This document shows positions 1-8,462 of a stretch of DNA of 56,439 bases, in pieces (positions within the stretch are counted from its first letter, which is position 1; the number at the start of each line of letters is the position of its first letter). The translations under genes were made by a program, and so were the position numbers. Where the stretch lies: the NCBI GenBank assembly GCA_020726265.1, contig DYSZ01000004.1:1-56439 (forward strand), in the 5' to 3' direction. Under the pieces are notes generated by a model that was given only the letters and a program-made list of their open reading frames with translations, ran no database searches and was not told the DNA's origin. Source of the stretch: Draconibacterium orientale (GTDB taxonomy: Bacteria > Bacteroidota > Bacteroidia > Bacteroidales > Prolixibacteraceae).

Positions 1-2
1 TG

Positions 3-284
3 GAAGAAAAAATCACCGGAGGAAACCTGCTCCGAAACATTCAGGTCAACCGGTTTAAAAAAAAGAAAGGAGGTACAGCATCTAAACTCAAAATATTTTG
101 GACTAACAACAGAATCCCAATCTGTTGAATGGTGAAAATATGCTTTGCCCAGCAACTTGCTACAATTTATTACCCTGAAAAAAATACTCGCCGAATTAAT
201 GTCGAAACCGGGGATTGGAAAAAACCGGACAGTCGTGTGTGGCTGGGGGATTATTATGTTGAAAAAGAGCTGGTGATAAATTAG
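3..284 (+). pseudogene. Unrecognised, probably decayed 3' gene end
   Basis: One reading frame runs from the window edge to a TGA at 126-128, then continues in the same frame from an ATG at 129 to a TAG at 282-284 (51 residues). The second part ends in a tryptophan- and aspartate-rich segment (around TGDWKKPDSR and VWLGDYYVEK) that looks like real protein. I do not recognise the family. Either this is the 3' end of an upstream gene broken by one stop codon, or the two parts are chance open stretches. The 5' part lies outside the window, so neither reading can be settled here. Confidence 0.3.
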
Positions 285-612
285 GGTTGATACTGACAAA
301 AAAGCAACAGAAATAAATCCACTTTCATTTTTTTTCCTGACCCCTCCTAACCTCCCCAAAGGGGGGGGGAATAGTCCCCCTTTGGGGGATTTAGGGGGTC
401 AGAAAGTGAAGATTACTTTTAAATAGCAGAGTTTTCATTTTATTAAATCCTTTTTTGAATAGTCGAATAATTTCTTTCTTAGGAAACAGGAGGTTGAAAA
501 CCTCCGCACCCACTTCATTTCATCCCCGAAAATTAACACTTCAGCGGGTTTAGTTTTCATGCTGATTTTTTCAAACCGAATTTTGGCTCATGAAAAAATA
601 GTAAACAAAGCC
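285..612. other. Noncoding stretch with two palindromes
   Basis: No plausible gene is seen in these roughly 330 bases. They hold a long inverted repeat at 337-402 and a short perfect hairpin at 489-505 (GGAGGTT / AACCTCC). The rest is AT-rich and should contain the promoter of the TonB receptor gene, but no clear TAnnTTTG box was found. Confidence 0.5.
337..402. repeat. Long inverted repeat of C-rich and G-rich arms
   Basis: The left arm starts CTGACCCC and contains CCCCAAAGGGGG. The right arm contains CCCCCTTTGGGGG and ends GGGGGTCAG, so the two outer ends pair as CTGACCCC/GGGGGTCAG. Each arm is also internally self-complementary. Intergenic palindromes of this style are common in Bacteroidota chromosomes. 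It may be a dispersed repeat or act as a transcription barrier. Confidence 0.6.
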
Positions 613-2745
613 ATGAAGACAATTTTTACAATTATTCTTATCCTTTCAATTTTTACGATTCAGGCCCAGAACCGAATCAGCGGTAAAGCCACAACCGACA
701 AAGGCGAACCACTTCCGGGCGTGAACATTTTTATCGAAAATTCTTACGACGGCGCCAGCTCCGATGGTGAGGGCAATTTCAGTTTCACCACTTCCGAAAA
801 AGGAACACAAATACTGAAAGCCACTTTTATCGGTTTCAAACCGTGGCAAAAAGAAATTTCAATCCCGATGAAAGATTCGGTTATTATTGAAATGCAGGAA
901 AGCGTAAATACGCTGGATGCCGTGACGATTACCGCCGGGAGTTTTGCCGCTGCCGACGAAAGCCGCGCATCGATTATGAAACCGCTCGACATTTACACCA
1001 CACCCAGCGCCAATGGCGATTTAATGGCGGCTATGCGTACCATGCCCGGCACACAAGCTGCTGCCGATGACGGCCGGCTGATGGTTCGTGGCGGCGATGT
1101 GTACGAAACAAAAACCTACATCGACGGGCTGATTGCAGCCAAACCCTATTACTCGAAAACACCGGATGTGGCTACCCGCGGACGGTTTGCCCCGTCGCTT
1201 TTCAGTGGGGTGATGTTCAGCTCGGGCGGCTACTCGGCTGAGTACGGACAAGCGCTTTCGTCGGTGCTCACGCTCAACTCAAACGACCTGGCAACCGAGG
1301 ATGTGACAGGGATTTCGCTGATGAGCATCGGAGGAGAGGCAAACACTACGCAACGGCTGAAAAATTCATCATTCTGCCTGTCGGGTGGATATACCAACCT
1401 TGAGATTTACGATAAGCTTTTTGAAAGCTCAGTTGACTGGGAAAAACCGGTTGAAGCCATGAGCGGAACAGCAGTGTACCGCTACAAAACCAAAGACAAC
1501 GGACTTTTCAAAGGATATGTAACGGCCGATTACGGCGACCTTTCGTACTATGTTCCCACCTCGGACCCAACCCAACCAATGCTGATTTCGAACAACGGAT
1601 TGACAACCTATTCAAACCTGATGTACCGTGATTGTTTTTCAGAAAAATCGTGTTACAAAATCGGGGTATCGGGCACGGCACAAAACAACAACATCGGACT
1701 TGGTGACGACAAACTCGAAACCGGTGAACTCAACTTTGAAACCCGCTTTACGGTGATTCACGATGTGTCTGACGGCATAAAAATTACGTGGGGAGTGAAT
1801 GATACTTACAACCGGTTTAACGAAAATTATATTTTGAAAGCCGGGAATGTATATAACACAGCTTTTACCGACAACCTGATGGGTGCATTTGTGGAAAGTG
1901 AAATAAAATTCACAAAGAATATGGCCATCAGACCCGGATTGCGTGCCGAATACACTTCAGTTATCGACAAATTTGTGGTTGCCCCACGATTTGCTGTGGC
2001 GCTGAAAACCGGCAAAGAATCGCAGCTTTCGGCAGCGTGGGGAATGTATCAGCAAACGCCGCAATCGGATTACCTGAAAATCAGCACCAACCTCGATTTC
2101 GAAAAAGCCATCCATTACATTTTAAGCTACCAGTTTGGCGATGTATCAAAACGGCTTTTCAGGGCCGAAGCGTATTACAAAACTTACGACAATCTGGTTA
2201 CCTGGCAAAAAGGCGATTTTGATTTGCCAACCAACCTGCAAAACGAAGGCAGCGGTTATGCCGGCGGGTTCGACATTTTCTGGCGCGACCTGAAAAGCAT
2301 TAAAGGGCTGGATTACTGGATAACCTATTCCTATATCGACACAAAACGTAAATACCAGAATTTTCCGGAACAGGCCACCCCCGATTTTATTTCGAACCAC
2401 ACATTTTCGGCAGTGGGAAAATATTGGCTGGCAAAAATCAGCACACAGGTGGGCGCATCGGTAACAGCTGCCAGTGGCCGCCCTTACAACAACCCGAATT
2501 CCACCCGGTTTATGGACGAAAAAACAAAACCTTACTCCGACTTAAGCCTCAATTTCAGTCATGTTTTTTACATCGGCGACCAGTATTCGGTGTTGTATTG
2601 CTCAGTAAACAATGTACTGGGTAACGACAATGTACTGAGTTACCGGCCTACTGGTATTGCCGATGCACAGGGAAATTACAGCCTCATTCCGGTGAAACGC
2701 GATATCAAAAGATTTGTGTTTGTTGGGTTGTTTCTGAATTTCTGA
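613..2745 (+). CDS. TonB-dependent outer-membrane receptor
   Basis: The 710-residue protein is predicted to sit in the outer membrane and import a substrate with energy from TonB. Residues 1-19 form a signal peptide ending in QAQ. Residues about 20-105 resemble the carboxypeptidase-regulatory-like (CarboxypepD_reg) beta-sandwich found on many Bacteroidota receptors. A plug domain follows at about 125-235, with the RGGDVYETKTYIDG stretch, and then a beta-barrel ending in phenylalanine. The frame is open from 559, but the ATG at 613 puts the signal peptide at the N-terminus, so I use 613. It is much shorter than SusC proteins (about 1000 residues) and no SusD partner is adjacent. A periplasmic protein and a LytS/LytTR pair follow on the same strand. 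The substrate cannot be told from sequence. Confidence 0.85.
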   Translation: MKTIFTIILILSIFTIQAQNRISGKATTDKGEPLPGVNIFIENSYDGASSDGEGNFSFTTSEKGTQILKATFIGFKPWQKEISIPMKDSVIIEMQESVNTLDAVTITAGSFAAADESRASIMKPLDIYTTPSANGDLMAAMRTMPGTQAAADDGRLMVRGGDVYETKTYIDGLIAAKPYYSKTPDVATRGRFAPSLFSGVMFSSGGYSAEYGQALSSVLTLNSNDLATEDVTGISLMSIGGEANTTQRLKNSSFCLSGGYTNLEIYDKLFESSVDWEKPVEAMSGTAVYRYKTKDNGLFKGYVTADYGDLSYYVPTSDPTQPMLISNNGLTTYSNLMYRDCFSEKSCYKIGVSGTAQNNNIGLGDDKLETGELNFETRFTVIHDVSDGIKITWGVNDTYNRFNENYILKAGNVYNTAFTDNLMGAFVESEIKFTKNMAIRPGLRAEYTSVIDKFVVAPRFAVALKTGKESQLSAAWGMYQQTPQSDYLKISTNLDFEKAIHYILSYQFGDVSKRLFRAEAYYKTYDNLVTWQKGDFDLPTNLQNEGSGYAGGFDIFWRDLKSIKGLDYWITYSYIDTKRKYQNFPEQATPDFISNHTFSAVGKYWLAKISTQVGASVTAASGRPYNNPNSTRFMDEKTKPYSDLSLNFSHVFYIGDQYSVLYCSVNNVLGNDNVLSYRPTGIADAQGNYSLIPVKRDIKRFVFVGLFLNF

Positions 2746-2800
2746 AGAAGGTCGGAAGTCAGAAGACCGGAGTCGGAAGATGGAAGAAGAAAAGGAAGGG
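2746..2800. repeat. Purine-rich degenerate GAAGTCGGAAG-type repeat
   Basis: Just after the receptor stop codon, variants of GTCGGAAG/GTCAGAAG/CCGGAGTCGGAAG repeat at 6-12 base spacing and then dissolve into GAAGAAGAAAAGGAAGG. The unit is degenerate. It may be a dispersed intergenic repeat typical of this lineage. Confidence 0.45.
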
Positions 2801-2923
2801 TTACACTTCATCCTCCGAAATCCACAATTCAGCAAAGAAATATTTCAAAACAAAGATAGAATGCTCAACTTTGAAGTACTCAGAGAATGAAAAATGAAAA
2901 ATAATCAACTAAAAATGACAACG

Positions 2924-3592
2924 ATGAAAACAACGACAACTACGAGAACAACGACAGCCACCTCCCTCCTCGCTTTTATCATGCTGCTTTTCTCTTTTCC
3001 GGTTTTTGCAGCCGACTACGAAGAAACCATGAAAACCAATATTCAGAAAATTGGTGAAGCCAAAACTTTAGCCGACTATACAGCGCTTGCCAGCCAGTTT
3101 GAACGGATTGCCAATGTTGAAAAAGACAAATGGCACCCGGCTTATTACGCTGTTTTGTGTTATGTAAATGCAGTTGCCATGTTGCAGCTAAGCGAAGATG
3201 AAAAAAGTGCACAGCTTGATAAAGCACAGCCAATAATGGACAACTTGGAGAAAAATTTCAAAAATGAATCGGAAGTATTTGCACTTCAGGGGTTTTTGTA
3301 TGAAATGCGGATAATGGAAATGGCTTCTGCTATGAAATACTCATCACTTGCAACGGAAGTTCTCGAAGAAGCTGAAAAACTGAATCCGGCTAACCCAAGG
3401 GTTTACTATTTACAGGGAATGAATATTTTTCACACACCCAAAGCTTTTGGTGGTGGGAAGGAGAAAGCAATGCCACTTTTTGGGAAAGCCAAATCGCTTT
3501 TCGAAAGCCAGAAACCGGCTTCGGCACTCTATCCCAACTGGGGAGAATGGCACAACAACCACATGCTTGCCGAATGCAACAAAACGGAATAA
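2924..3592 (+). CDS. Exported helical, TPR-like protein
   Basis: The protein of about 222 residues has a threonine-rich N-terminus, a hydrophobic export signal (SLLAFIMLLFSFPVFAA) and a mature part made of alpha-helical hairpins. The segment around LNPANPRVYYLQGMNIFHTP reads like a tetratricopeptide repeat. The frame also has an ATG at 2894 and another at 2915. I prefer 2924 because it leaves a normal-length n-region; this choice is uncertain. It lies 178 bases after the TonB receptor and 105 bases before the LytS kinase on the same strand, so a periplasmic role linking or serving those genes is possible. The protein itself shows no catalytic motif, and I do not name a function. Confidence 0.75.
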   Translation: MKTTTTTRTTTATSLLAFIMLLFSFPVFAADYEETMKTNIQKIGEAKTLADYTALASQFERIANVEKDKWHPAYYAVLCYVNAVAMLQLSEDEKSAQLDKAQPIMDNLEKNFKNESEVFALQGFLYEMRIMEMASAMKYSSLATEVLEEAEKLNPANPRVYYLQGMNIFHTPKAFGGGKEKAMPLFGKAKSLFESQKPASALYPNWGEWHNNHMLAECNKTE

Positions 3593-3697
3593 AAATTACT
3601 TTTATCATGAAAAGACCTGCAACTATTTTGCAGCCTTTTCGGGGGACAACTTTTCATTACGAATCTGACTATCAATTATCAGTTAAAACAACTCAGA

Positions 3698-4726
3698 ATG
3701 AATAAAACATTGAAAAAGTGGTTGTGGGCCATCCTGATTTCCATTTGTATTGGCATCACCATTCAGTCAATGATAACCGGTACTTTCAATTTACCGGTAA
3801 GCGCCTACCTATGGAATGTGGGTTATTCTGTTTCGCTCGGATTACCACTTTTTGCCAATGGCTTTTTATTCGAGTGGTTTGCCGAAAGATACATCGACTG
3901 GATAAAACGTCCGTTCCGAAGCATTATCATCGCGCTAATGATGCATCTTGTCTACTCGAGTTTTGTAATTTTTACTGTCAACTGGTTCTGGTTCAATGCT
4001 TTATTGGATCAAAACTGGGAAAGTTTCTGGGGTTTCAGTCGCCCAACCATTATTTCAGAATACATCTCTTTTGTAATTGTAACCACCATTATTTATGCCA
4101 TTTCGTTTTTTAAAGCATGGAAAAACGAAGTAATTGAATCGGAGAAAATAAAACGGGAAGCACTTTCCCTCCAATACCAGGTGTTGCAAAACCAGATAAA
4201 TCCACATTTTTTGTTCAATAGTCTGAATGTTTTGGATAGTTTAATTGATCTCGACACTGAAAAAGCCAAAGGTTTTAACAGGCAACTTTCAATGTTTTAT
4301 CGCGATTTATTGCAGTTTAAAGACCACGATATCATTACCTTAAAAAGGGAAATTGAATTTGTTAAACGATATATTTACCTGCAACAAATCAGGTTTGGCG
4401 ATGCTTTACATGTTGAATTTGCCGCCAATGAAAAAATTGAAGGACAGGTGATTCCGTTAACGCTACAGGCGTTGGTTGAAAATGCCATCAAGCACAACGA
4501 AATTTCGCAGGCCAATCCGCTTAAAATTGTAATTGCTATTTCCGATGATTATGAACTGATTGTGGAAAACAATCTTCAGCCCAAACCACAACTGGAAAAA
4601 ACAAGTGGAACAGGGTTACAGAATCTGGCCGGACGCTACAGTTTTCTAACCGGTAAAGAGATGAAAATATCAAAAAACGAAGGCTATTTCAGGGTAAGCT
4701 TGCCATTAATTAAAATTGAACTATGA
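3698..4726 (+). CDS. LytS-type sensor histidine kinase
   Basis: The protein has 342 residues. Four hydrophobic segments (about 8-26, 40-58, 75-98 and 121-141) form a membrane domain, followed by a helical linker. Next comes the His_kinase domain, with the phospho-accepting histidine at about 170 in NQINPHFLFNSLNVLD. The N-box of the ATPase domain is in LQALVENAIKHNE, and a glycine-rich segment (SGTGLQNL) lies near the C-terminus. It belongs to the LytS/YpdA class whose partners carry LytTR DNA-binding domains, and the next gene is exactly that, overlapping by four bases (ATGA). No extracytoplasmic sensor domain is seen, so it probably senses through the membrane segments or a partner such as the upstream periplasmic protein. 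Confidence 0.9.
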   Translation: MNKTLKKWLWAILISICIGITIQSMITGTFNLPVSAYLWNVGYSVSLGLPLFANGFLFEWFAERYIDWIKRPFRSIIIALMMHLVYSSFVIFTVNWFWFNALLDQNWESFWGFSRPTIISEYISFVIVTTIIYAISFFKAWKNEVIESEKIKREALSLQYQVLQNQINPHFLFNSLNVLDSLIDLDTEKAKGFNRQLSMFYRDLLQFKDHDIITLKREIEFVKRYIYLQQIRFGDALHVEFAANEKIEGQVIPLTLQALVENAIKHNEISQANPLKIVIAISDDYELIVENNLQPKPQLEKTSGTGLQNLAGRYSFLTGKEMKISKNEGYFRVSLPLIKIEL

Positions 4727-5490
4727 GAGTGCTGATCGTAGAAGACGAACCACTGGCAGCAGCGCAACTGGCTGCCAGCCTTGCCTCGCTCAGGCCCGGC
4801 GCACAGATTCTGTCGGTTTGCGATACGGTGAAAAGCGCTGTAAACTGGCTGAAAAATAATCCTTCGCCTGATTTATCGTTTTTTGATATTCAACTTGGCG
4901 ATGGTTTGAGTTTTGAGATTTTTGAGCAAACAGGCTTCGCTCAGCCTGTAATTTTTACGACAGCTTTTAATCAGTACGCCATTCAGGCTTTTAAAGTAAC
5001 CAGTATTGATTATTTGCTGAAACCTATCGACAGGGCTGAACTGGAGCGTGCTCTGGCCAAATTCGAAAAACAATTACTGCCGGTATCGGGAAATATTACG
5101 CCGGAAATACTGGATGCCATTGCGATGTCGTTGAAAAAGAAAAACTATAAGGAACGGTTTCTCGTGAAAGTTGGAACACACCTGCGCGTAGCCGAAACAT
5201 CCGCCATTTTGTATTTCTACAGCTTGCAAAAGGGCACTTTTCTGAAATTAAACGACGGGAAAGATTATGTACTCGACAACACGCTCGAACAGGTTGAAGA
5301 CTTGATTGACCCGGCTCTGTTTTTCCGCATCAACCGCAAATACCTTGTTTCGCTGAAGAGTATAACCGATGTGATTGCCTTCAGCAATTCGCGTCTGAAA
5401 CTGAAAGTTCAGCTTCCCATCGACGATGAATTTCTTGTCGCACGCGAAAAGGTTAAGGAATTTAAAGAGTGGCTGGAAGGGAAGAGTTAG
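4723..5490 (+). CDS. LytTR-family response regulator
   Basis: The 255-residue protein has an N-terminal receiver domain with the acidic pair E7/D8 (LIVEDEPLA), the phospho-acceptor aspartate near residue 55 (SFFDIQLGDG), a conserved threonine in FTTAF and the lysine in LLKPID. From about 145 to the end lies a LytTR DNA-binding domain, recognisable by VGTHLRVAE near its start and FFRINRKYLVSLKSI toward its end. Its start codon overlaps the kinase stop codon, implying translational coupling and one phosphorelay. Its targets are unknown; the adjacent TonB receptor and exported protein are the obvious candidates. Confidence 0.92.
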   Translation: MRVLIVEDEPLAAAQLAASLASLRPGAQILSVCDTVKSAVNWLKNNPSPDLSFFDIQLGDGLSFEIFEQTGFAQPVIFTTAFNQYAIQAFKVTSIDYLLKPIDRAELERALAKFEKQLLPVSGNITPEILDAIAMSLKKKNYKERFLVKVGTHLRVAETSAILYFYSLQKGTFLKLNDGKDYVLDNTLEQVEDLIDPALFFRINRKYLVSLKSITDVIAFSNSRLKLKVQLPIDDEFLVAREKVKEFKEWLEGKS

Positions 5491-5516
5491 TTTTTGATAT
5501 TTACAATTTATGGATT

Positions 5517-5537
5517 TACCCCCGACTCTTCGGGGTA
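5517..5537. terminator. Hairpin between convergent genes
   Basis: TACCCC and GGGGTA pair around a short loop rich in CGA/TTC, between the LytTR regulator (plus) and the BtpA-like gene (minus). Four Ts follow on the plus strand after a short gap. It could end transcription from the left. The T-tract is weak, so this is a tentative terminator. Confidence 0.5.
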
Positions 5538-5563
5538 CGATTTTCTCGTCACTCACCCATTTA

Positions 5564-6343
5564 CTATTTCTCAACCTTACTAACCAACTCCCGAACACGA
5601 TTTAAATCGACATGGTTTTCCCAGTTCCCGTCAATTTTCAACGAAGAGCCCACGATAAAAGCGTCCGCAAAATTCAGGTATTCATGAATATTTCCGGCAT
5701 CGATTCCTGAGCCGATTATCACAGGGATTTTTACTGCTGATTTTACAGCTTTAACTTCTTCTATTGAAGCTTTTTCGCCTGTGGCTACGCCGGTTACAAT
5801 GACCCCGTCGCTCAGAAAAAACGCAGCGGCTTTGGCAGTTTCGGGAATCGAAACATCGGCAGAAACTGCATGTGACGAGTGCTTCTTTTTAATATCAGTA
5901 AAAACTTGAATGTGTTCAGCCCCAATTTGTTTCCTGTAAAGCAGCAGTTCGCCAGCATCACTGTCCATCCAGCCTTCATCGGCCAGGTGCCCAAAAACAA
6001 AACCTTCGGCACGGATAAAATCAAAACCGGCAGCCAGTGCCACCGCGAGCGCAGCTTTATTGGCGCCAGCCAAAATCTGAATTCCCATGGGCAAATCAAT
6101 TTGCCGGCGCAATTCAACGGCAATTGCAGTCATTGCCGAAACAATTTCGGGCCCGACAGTGCGGTTCAGATAAGGCCTGTCGTGCATATTTTCAATCATA
6201 ATCGCATCCACTCCTCCTTCAGCAAGCAAGGCAGCATCGTGTAAAGCGGCAGCCACAATTTCAGCAATCCCCGCTGAACTTCGCGGAGTTCCGGGCAAAG
6301 CTTCTATATGTACCATCCCGATGATTGTTTTGTTTAATTCCAT
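5564..6343 (-). CDS. BtpA/SgcQ family protein
   Basis: The 259-residue protein has a TIM-barrel-like pattern of the BtpA family. The N-terminus reads GMVHIEALPGTPRS, with GGVDAIMIENMHDRPY and IIGSGIDAGNIHEYL further on. BtpA is named from cyanobacterial photosystem I assembly, but most bacterial members, including SgcQ-like ones, have no known reaction. An enzyme of sugar or nucleoside-like substrate metabolism is a guess. The frame is open back to 6448. The ATG at 6343 gives the family's usual beginning, so the extra 35 residues are left out. No operon partner is visible. Confidence 0.82.
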   Translation of the reverse strand: MELNKTIIGMVHIEALPGTPRSSAGIAEIVAAALHDAALLAEGGVDAIMIENMHDRPYLNRTVGPEIVSAMTAIAVELRRQIDLPMGIQILAGANKAALAVALAAGFDFIRAEGFVFGHLADEGWMDSDAGELLLYRKQIGAEHIQVFTDIKKKHSSHAVSADVSIPETAKAAAFFLSDGVIVTGVATGEKASIEEVKAVKSAVKIPVIIGSGIDAGNIHEYLNFADAFIVGSSLKIDGNWENHVDLNRVRELVSKVEK

Positions 6344-6549
6344 ATCGCAGGTTTTATTGGATGAAGGTAATTGAAAAAAGAAAGAGATTGTTAGAGACTG
6401 ATTGTAAAAAAACTTCGCTTCTGCTTCACCTCGATTAATCGCTGCCAATCACAACCAATCTCTATTAATTTCAATTCTTCGCTACCAATTTCTTTTCTTC
6501 ATTCCTTCCGTAATTACTTTTATATCTTTGCGAAAAACAAAAGAAAATT

Positions 6550-7488
6550 ATGTTACGAGCAGTTTTCAGGGAAATGAACCCGTTTTCGCAGCTGATGTTT
6601 TCCATTTTTATCATCATTGCCAGTTTTCTGGCGTTTCTTGTTGTGGCATTGGTTGTGGCAATTCCTGTTTTCGGCATCAATCAGATGATGAACATAGTAA
6701 CTGCCGATATGAATGACCCACAAAGTATTATCGTTTTAAAATATTTCCAGGTGGTTCAATCGATAGGAGTGTTTATTATGCCACCGTTTATACTTGCCTG
6801 GCTTTTTCACGGCGAAATTTCGAACTACCTTTTACTGAACAAAAAGGTGAATTTTGCCACCTTACTGCTTGTTGTTCTACTTGGTTTTGCCGCAATGCCG
6901 GTTATCAACCTCACCGGCCAGCTGAATTCGAATCTGCAACTGCCCGAATGGCTTTCGGGCCTGGAAACCTGGATGAAGAATACCGAGGAAAAAGCTGCTC
7001 AACTCACCGAAACCTTTTTAAAAGTGGATGGTTTCGCCGGGCTGTTTTTCAATATTTTTATGATTGCTTTTTTGCCGGCCATTGGCGAGGAATTGCTTTT
7101 CAGGGGTGTGATACAACGCATTTTTACCCGCTGGACCAAAAACAGCCATTGGGGAATCTGGATTGCCGCCATCCTTTTCAGTGCGCTGCACATGCAGTTT
7201 TATGGTTTTATTCCGCGGTTGCTTTTAGGAGCGCTGTTTGGCTATTTATTGGTGTGGAGCGGTTCGATGTGGTTGCCCATTGCAGCGCACTTTGTAAACA
7301 ATACCGTTGCAGTGATTGGAATGTACATGATTGACAAGGGAACCATAAAACCCGAATTTGAAGAGATTGGTGCAACTGGCGACAGCATTTATCTTTCGGT
7401 TGTGAGTATTGCTTTTGTTGCATTGCTGCTCTGGCTCATTAAAAGAGAATACAAACCAGCGGTTGATGAACAGCGGTATCGGCAATAA
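6550..7488 (+). CDS. CPBP-family intramembrane metalloprotease
   Basis: The 312-residue integral membrane protein has about eight hydrophobic helices. The CPBP (CAAX prenyl protease / bacteriocin-processing, Abi) motifs are all present: E180-E181-x3-R185 in GEELLFRG, a histidine near 214 (FSALHMQFYGF) and H247-x3-N in AAHFVNNTV. Family members cleave within the membrane; the substrate is unknown here. A TATCTTTG box at 6523-6530 lies 19 bases before the start codon and fits a Bacteroidota -7 element, although no clear -33 element was found. The gene stands alone, convergent with the next gene 24 bases away. Confidence 0.85.
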   Translation: MLRAVFREMNPFSQLMFSIFIIIASFLAFLVVALVVAIPVFGINQMMNIVTADMNDPQSIIVLKYFQVVQSIGVFIMPPFILAWLFHGEISNYLLLNKKVNFATLLLVVLLGFAAMPVINLTGQLNSNLQLPEWLSGLETWMKNTEEKAAQLTETFLKVDGFAGLFFNIFMIAFLPAIGEELLFRGVIQRIFTRWTKNSHWGIWIAAILFSALHMQFYGFIPRLLLGALFGYLLVWSGSMWLPIAAHFVNNTVAVIGMYMIDKGTIKPEFEEIGATGDSIYLSVVSIAFVALLLWLIKREYKPAVDEQRYRQ

Positions 7489-7512
7489 TCGAAAAATTTT
7501 CAGTAGTAAAAA

Positions 7513-8247
7513 TCAGGCAAAATCGAAAAGTAAATCGCACTGCAATTCTTTCGATGTGAGTGTTTTCTTTTCCTTACGGCGGAAAATATATACAATGCCA
7601 TATTCCTGCGCAACCTGTCGTTTGTGTTTCGGAACATCGGTGGGTATTCCCTCTTCAATTTCGTTCCACAACTGACTGATAAAATCGTTGGTTTGTTTGC
7701 GCAATTCCTGCATGGCGTTGTAGGTGCGGGTTGTATTTCGTTTCAGGTTTTGCTGAAAAATGGCGGTGTCTTTAAATTCTTCGAGTTTTATTTTCACCAG
7801 TGCAATCGATGGGTTGTAAATGGCGCTGCTTCCGTTACGGATGCGTTGCTGTTCGCCATCAATCACTTTTTGTCCCCAGAAAAGAATTTCTTCTTCTGTA
7901 TTCAGCGGCGGAACCTTGCCATTGAATTCCTCCAGCCCGTAATATTTTATGCCTCCGTTAATTTCGCCACGCTCTGAAGTAAGATAAAGTACCTGGATAA
8001 AATGATCGACATACATCCGAGCCTTTTCCATGGCAGCTTTGCACACATGGTTTTTGTCGGCCTGAATCTGGATGTTCATTTCGTAATGCGTCAGTAAATT
8101 TTCAAATTTACTTTTTACCGTTTGTAATTCTTCGATGGTTTTGGGGCCAATGGCCACTTTCCCGTTTTTAAAAGCCACTTTTTGCAGGGCAGATTCAAGC
8201 GCCCTCATGCGGGCTTTGTCAGTTGTTGGTAAGCGACGGTACGGCAT
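7513..8247 (-). CDS. Conserved hypothetical protein, helical
   Basis: The protein of 244 residues starts MPYRRLPTTDKARMRALE, a beginning I associate with conserved uncharacterised Bacteroidota proteins. It is rich in charged helices (ELRKQTNDFISQLWNEIEEG), with no signal peptide, membrane segment or catalytic motif. An ATG three codons upstream (8256) is possible, but the conserved beginning favours 8247. It is a single gene with no informative neighbours, and I give no function. Confidence 0.75.
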   Translation of the reverse strand: MPYRRLPTTDKARMRALESALQKVAFKNGKVAIGPKTIEELQTVKSKFENLLTHYEMNIQIQADKNHVCKAAMEKARMYVDHFIQVLYLTSERGEINGGIKYYGLEEFNGKVPPLNTEEEILFWGQKVIDGEQQRIRNGSSAIYNPSIALVKIKLEEFKDTAIFQQNLKRNTTRTYNAMQELRKQTNDFISQLWNEIEEGIPTDVPKHKRQVAQEYGIVYIFRRKEKKTLTSKELQCDLLFDFA

Positions 8248-8462
8248 AGTTTTCAATCCTGTTTCCTGCGAAGTTAATTAAACAGGAAACGTATTGTTTG
8301 TATTCGCCCTTTAACTTATTCACATTTTTTTGTCAATTAATCCTCAATTCTGCAAATTCAATCAGAAAAGAATGCAGTTCTTCTTTTATTTACACAAAAA
8401 CAGAGGCAATATGGTTGAAAAGCTTTAATTCGGTTTTTGAAATCTGAAAAATGGGAGCACAT
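8248..8462. other. Intergenic region with short inverted repeat
   Basis: About 215 bases without a gene. GTTTCCTG near 8269-8276 and CAGGAAAC near 8283-8290 can pair. It lies just upstream of the preceding minus-strand gene and may carry its promoter or an operator. Nothing else is visible. Confidence 0.4.

Noticed and set aside
1-284. A transposase fragment at the left edge
   Set aside because: No transposase motif could be recognised, so it is only reported as an unknown broken frame.
559-612. N-terminal extension of the TonB receptor from the ATG at 559
   Set aside because: It would bury the signal peptide behind 18 extra residues. The same reasoning trimmed btpA-like, lipA, bactofilin, atpF, rlmN, ruvC, yceD, dxs and the GT5 gene.
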